A DNA stretch of 64,000 nucleotides from an uncultured Lachnospiraceae bacterium (GTDB lineage Bacteria > Bacillota > Clostridia > Lachnospirales > Lachnospiraceae). The position numbers were made by a program, and so were the translations under genes. Where the stretch lies: NCBI GenBank assembly GCA_934364805.1, contig CAKRMH010000001.1:1-64000 (forward strand), written 5' to 3'. Positions within the stretch are counted from its first letter, which is position 1; the number at the start of each line of letters is the position of its first letter. Of the stretch, positions 60,524 to 64,000 are shown one piece after another. Below the pieces are notes generated by a model. That model did not search any database. It saw only the letters and a list, made by a program, of their open reading frames with translations, and was not told the origin of the DNA.

Positions 60524-60552
60524 TTGACAAGAAAAGCAAAGTATACTACTAT
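60524..60552 (+). promoter_or_regulatory. Sigma-A-type promoter of recA
   Basis: Perfect TTGACA (60524-60529), 17 bases, TACTAT (60547-60552). The expected start, near 60559, lies just before the SOS box. Confidence 0.6.
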
Positions 60553-60565
60553 AATAACAGTGATA

Positions 60566-60579
60566 CGAACATAAGTTCG
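60566..60579. promoter_or_regulatory. SOS box (LexA-binding site) of recA
   Basis: CGAACATAAGTTCG has the CGAAC-N4-GTTCG form of the Gram-positive LexA operator. It sits directly downstream of the predicted transcription start, the expected position for repression. Confidence 0.9.
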
Positions 60580-60601
60580 TATATATTAAAGGAGAATGAT
60601 A

Positions 60602-61654
60602 ATGGCAAAAGAAGATAAATTAAAGGCTCTGGATGCTGCGATTGCGCAGATCGAGAAGCAGTATGGCAAGGGATCGGTAATGAAGCTTGGGGATAATGCG
60701 ACCAACATGAATGTTGAGTCTGTTCCAACCGGCTCTTTAAGTCTTGATATTGCATTGGGAATCGGAGGACTTCCGAAGGGAAGAATTATCGAGATCTATG
60801 GACCTGAGTCCAGTGGTAAGACAACCGTTGCACTTCACTGTGTGGCAGAGGTGCAGAAGAGAGGTGGAATTGCAGGATTTATTGATGCGGAGCATGCGCT
60901 AGATCCGGTTTATGCGAAGAATATTGGCGTAGATATCGACAATCTTTATATTTCCCAGCCGGATTGCGGGGAGCAGGCACTTGAGATCACGGAGACAATG
61001 GTACGTTCCGGTGCAGTTGACATTGTTATCGTTGACTCGGTAGCAGCGCTTGTTCCGAAAGCAGAGATTGATGGAGACATGGGAGATTCCCATGTCGGAC
61101 TACAGGCGCGTCTGATGAGCCAGGCACTTCGGAAGCTTACAGGTGTTATCAGTAAATCGAACTGTGTTGTAATCTTTATCAACCAGCTGCGTGAGAAGGT
61201 TGGTGTTATGTTTGGTAATCCTGAGACAACGACCGGTGGACGTGCTCTGAAATTCTATTCTTCCGTCCGTCTGGATGTCCGTCGTGTAGAGGCTTTGAAA
61301 CAGGCTGGAGAAGTGATTGGTAACCACACAAGGGTTAAGATCGTTAAGAATAAAGTGGCACCGCCATTCCGCGAAGCAGAATTTGATATCATGTTTGGAA
61401 AAGGTATATCCAAAGAGGGTGATATTTTGGATCTGGCTGCAAATGTGAATATCATTAATAAGTCTGGAGCATGGTATGCTTATGAGGGAGATAAGATTGG
61501 ACAGGGACGTGAGAATGCCAAGAATTACCTCAGAGAGAATCCGGAATTCTGCGCAATGATCGAACAGAAAGTGCGTGACCATTATTTCGCACAGGAGGAA
61601 CCAGAAGAGGAAGATCATATCGAGTCTGCTTCAGAGGGAGAGAATCAGGAGTAA
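60602..61654 (+). CDS. recA: Recombinase RecA
   Basis: A 350-residue ATP-dependent strand-exchange protein. The P-loop GPESSGKTTVAL, the IVDSVAALVPKAEIDGDMGD segment, and the L2-region FINQLREKVGVMFGNPETT are intact, and the C-terminus is acidic as usual. The ATG at 60602 has GGAG seven bases upstream; an ATG at 60596 is too close. It activates LexA autocleavage in the SOS response and is itself SOS-controlled here. Confidence 0.98.
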   Translation: MAKEDKLKALDAAIAQIEKQYGKGSVMKLGDNATNMNVESVPTGSLSLDIALGIGGLPKGRIIEIYGPESSGKTTVALHCVAEVQKRGGIAGFIDAEHALDPVYAKNIGVDIDNLYISQPDCGEQALEITETMVRSGAVDIVIVDSVAALVPKAEIDGDMGDSHVGLQARLMSQALRKLTGVISKSNCVVIFINQLREKVGVMFGNPETTTGGRALKFYSSVRLDVRRVEALKQAGEVIGNHTRVKIVKNKVAPPFREAEFDIMFGKGISKEGDILDLAANVNIINKSGAWYAYEGDKIGQGRENAKNYLRENPEFCAMIEQKVRDHYFAQEEPEEEDHIESASEGENQE

Positions 61655-61657
61655 TCA

Positions 61658-62284
61658 ATGAACGAAATTACAGTTATAAAATGTGAGACTGTAGGAAAGG
61701 GAAAGATCCGTGTCGGTTTTGATACGGGTCTTTCCTGTCTTTTATACAGAGGAGAAATGAAAAGCCTGGATATATGCGAAAGCGGGACGATAGATGCCAT
61801 AACTTATCAGAGAATGATAGAAGAGGTTCTGTGCAAACGCGCCAGAAGAAGAGCCATGCATTTACTGGAGCAGATGGACCGGACAGAGGCACAGTTGAGA
61901 GACAAATTAAAAGCAGGAGAATATCCAAAGGAATGTATTGATGATGCGGTGATGTATGTTGCAAAATATCATTATATTGATGATGAACGTTATGCAGCAA
62001 ACTATGTAAGGAATGCCCAGTCCAAGAAAAGCAGGATGAGAATCCAACAGGATCTGATGAAAAAGGGAGTTGCTAAAGAGACAATCGAAGCGGCACTGGA
62101 AGAGGAGTATGTATCTGACGAGGGGGATCAGATCAGAGAGCTTCTTACAAAGAAAGGATTTGATTACAAAACAGCGGATGAGAAGGAATTCCGGCGCACA
62201 TACAGTTTTCTTTTAAGGCGGGGATTTAAGGCGAATGATATACTCCGTGTGATGAAATATGAGGAACCATATTACTTGACATAA
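61658..62284 (+). CDS. recX: Regulatory protein RecX
   Basis: A 208-residue helical-repeat protein that binds RecA filaments and limits their activity. The RecX repeats are seen in ARRRAMHLLEQMDRTEAQLRD, YHYIDDERYAANYVRN and LLRRGFKANDILRVM. It follows recA by three bases, with its ribosome-binding site at the end of recA, so the activator and its inhibitor are made together. Confidence 0.93.
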   Translation: MNEITVIKCETVGKGKIRVGFDTGLSCLLYRGEMKSLDICESGTIDAITYQRMIEEVLCKRARRRAMHLLEQMDRTEAQLRDKLKAGEYPKECIDDAVMYVAKYHYIDDERYAANYVRNAQSKKSRMRIQQDLMKKGVAKETIEAALEEEYVSDEGDQIRELLTKKGFDYKTADEKEFRRTYSFLLRRGFKANDILRVMKYEEPYYLT

Positions 62285-62304
62285 TTATCAATTAAGTATA
62301 AAAT
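62276..62304 (+). promoter_or_regulatory. Sigma-A-type promoter of rny
   Basis: Perfect TTGACA (62276-62281) overlapping the recX stop, 17 bases, TAAAAT (62299-62304). Confidence 0.65.
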
Positions 62305-62386
62305 TTATATGTTGTTAATTATGACATATGAAAAGGTAAACTTTTTGTTATATGTACAATGAAAATTTAATAAAGGAGGTGCTCCT

Positions 62387-63934
62387 GTGACGCAGGTTAT
62401 TATTGCGTGTGTAATTTCTGTAATTATAACTGCCATTGTTGTCTGGTTTATCTCAAGTGCTTATCAGAAAAATGCTGCCAATTCCAAAATTGGAAATGCA
62501 GAAGAGAAAGCAAGAGAGATCATAGATGAAGCAGTAAAATCAGCAGAAGACAAAAAGCGCGAGTCTATGCTTGAGATCAAAGAAGAGTCCATTAAAGCAA
62601 AGAATGAACTCGACAAAGAAATCAAAGAGCGTAGGAATGAAATCCAGCGTAACGAACGTCGTATTGTACAGAAGGAAGAGAATCTGGACAAGAAGATGGA
62701 GGCGATGGAGAGACGCGAAGCAAGTTTTACTGTGAAAGAAGAGAAGTTAAACAAGCAGAAGGAAGAAGTTGCCAAGCTTAATGAACAGCGCGTACAGGAA
62801 CTGGAGAGAATCTCTGGATTAACCTCTGAACAGGCAAAAGAATACCTCTTAAAAACCATTGAAGAAGATGTGAAACTTGACACGGCCAAGATGGTCAAGG
62901 AAATGGAAAACAGGGCCAAAGAAGAAGCAAACAAGAAGGCAAAGGAATACGTTGTAACTGCAATCCAGAAATGTGCAGCTGATCATGTGGCTGAGACCAC
63001 AATTTCCGTTGTACAGCTTCCAAACGATGAAATGAAAGGACGTATTATCGGACGTGAGGGTCGAAATATTCGGACATTAGAGACAATGACCGGCGTTGAT
63101 CTGATCATCGATGATACACCAGAAGCAGTTATTCTGTCCGGATTTGATCCGATCCGCAGGGAAGTTGCCAGAATTGCTTTGGAGAAGTTAATTGTCGACG
63201 GACGTATTCATCCAGCTCGTATTGAGGAGATGGTTGAAAAGGCGCAGAAGGAAGTTGAGACAATGATCCGAGAAGAAGGTGAAGCTGCTGTATTAGAAGT
63301 AGGTATTCACGGAATTCATCCGGAACTCGTTCGTCTGCTTGGAAAGATGAAATTCAGAACAAGCTATGGACAGAATGCATTGAAACATTCCATCGAAGTC
63401 GCACAGCTGACCGGACTTTTGGCAGCAGAGATCGGAGAAGATGTCAGAATGGCAAAACGTGCTGGTCTTTTACATGATATTGGTAAGTCAGTCGACCATG
63501 ATATGGAAGGTTCACATGTTCAGCTTGGGGCTGATCTTTGTAGAAAATACAAAGAGTCTCCGCTGGTTATTAATGCAGTGGAATCACATCATGGGGATGT
63601 TGAGCCAGAATCTCTTATCGCTTGTCTGGTACAGGCTGCTGATACCATCAGTGCAGCGCGTCCAGGTGCAAGAAGAGAGACATTGGAGACATATTCTAAC
63701 CGGTTAAAACAGTTAGAAGATATTACAAATGGTTATAAGGGTGTAGAGAAATCTTTCGCAGTTCAGGCAGGAAGAGAGATTCGAATTATGGTAGTTCCTG
63801 AACAGGTCAGTGACGCAGACATGGTTCTTATGGCACGTGATATTTCAAAACAGATTGAATCTGAATTAGAGTATCCGGGTCAGATTAAAGTAAATGTAAT
63901 CAGAGAATCCCGCGTTACCGATTACGCAAAATAA
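62387..63934 (+). CDS. rny: Ribonuclease Y
   Basis: A 515-residue membrane-bound endoribonuclease that starts mRNA decay in Firmicutes. Domains in order: N-terminal membrane segment (about residues 3-24), a long charged coiled coil (about 35-190), the KH domain (MKGRIIGREGRNIRTLE) and the HD domain with the metal motif LLHDIGKSVDHD. The start is GTG with AAAGGAGG eight bases upstream. It has its own promoter and terminator. Confidence 0.97.
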   Translation: MTQVIIACVISVIITAIVVWFISSAYQKNAANSKIGNAEEKAREIIDEAVKSAEDKKRESMLEIKEESIKAKNELDKEIKERRNEIQRNERRIVQKEENLDKKMEAMERREASFTVKEEKLNKQKEEVAKLNEQRVQELERISGLTSEQAKEYLLKTIEEDVKLDTAKMVKEMENRAKEEANKKAKEYVVTAIQKCAADHVAETTISVVQLPNDEMKGRIIGREGRNIRTLETMTGVDLIIDDTPEAVILSGFDPIRREVARIALEKLIVDGRIHPARIEEMVEKAQKEVETMIREEGEAAVLEVGIHGIHPELVRLLGKMKFRTSYGQNALKHSIEVAQLTGLLAAEIGEDVRMAKRAGLLHDIGKSVDHDMEGSHVQLGADLCRKYKESPLVINAVESHHGDVEPESLIACLVQAADTISAARPGARRETLETYSNRLKQLEDITNGYKGVEKSFAVQAGREIRIMVVPEQVSDADMVLMARDISKQIESELEYPGQIKVNVIRESRVTDYAK

Positions 63935-63951
63935 TATTGAAATGAATCAAG

Positions 63952-63983
63952 AAAGACAGTTGTGAATGCAACTGTCTTTTTTT
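63952..63983 (+). terminator. Intrinsic terminator of rny
   Basis: A perfect 11-bp stem (63952-63962 with 63969-63979), 6-base loop and T tail. Confidence 0.9.
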
Positions 63984-64000
63984 GATGTATAGAAAAGTTC

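Noticed and set aside
1..64000. tRNA, rRNA, CRISPR, insertion sequence or prophage signals
   Set aside because: I looked for tRNA cloverleaf motifs, regularly spaced repeats, transposase and integrase motifs and found none.

Overview
The window is a low-GC, gene-dense chromosomal segment from a spore-forming clostridium, most likely a member of the Lachnospiraceae. The evidence is a complete spoIIIA operon, spoIIGA, sigE and sigG, a T-box thrS leader, a CIRCE-controlled groESL operon, a Gram-positive SOS box at recA, a preQ1-type leader before queT, and strong AGGAGG ribosome-binding sites. I found no rRNA or tRNA genes, CRISPR array, insertion sequence or prophage. Almost everything is on the + strand; only a small membrane protein and sigG are on the minus strand.

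Layout. 1-873: end of a sugar ABC-transporter ATPase. 947-11379: one probable operon with a CdaR/PucR-type regulator, a topoisomerase IV-like parE-parC pair, the folate genes folC-folE-folP-folBK, a HAD phosphatase and a CPBP membrane protease. 11547-17809: gltBD. 17922-20454: a surface beta-helix protein and a Cof-type phosphatase. 20553-22760: groESL under CIRCE. 22746-26592: mgsA-degV-lysR, then purA. 26715-30430: a three-gene Gld-like ABC exporter. 30444-35964: a small membrane protein, a SEC-C protein, T-box-thrS, a cysteine-rich DUF1540 protein, a phospholipase C-like protein, lgt and a 53-residue Spo0E-like gene.

36080-46738 is the division and cell-wall (dcw) cluster: mraZ, rsmH, ftsL, two class B PBP genes, murD, ftsW, ftsQ, ftsZ. 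It lacks mraY, murG, murE, murF and ftsA. It leads into spoIIGA-sigE, a beta-CASP nuclease, and sigG in inverted orientation, then queT and argS. 53473-58306 is the full spoIIIAA-AH operon. 58447-63983 holds prfC, a degenerate thioredoxin, recA-recX and rny.

The genes tie vegetative growth to sporulation. The dcw and ftsZ genes sit beside the asymmetric-septum sigma factor cascade (SpoIIGA activates pro-SigE; SigE drives spoIIIA; the SpoIIIA channel supports SigG), and a Spo0E-like phosphatase lies just upstream of mraZ. Promoters, terminators and RNA switches are unusually tightly packed. Several promoters overlap terminator hairpins, one PBP gene has its ribosome-binding site inside a terminator-like hairpin, and spoIIIAD appears to start with AUU. 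I see no wholly new multi-gene system. The best candidates for follow-up are the overlapping control elements, the Gld-like exporter and the variant PBP.
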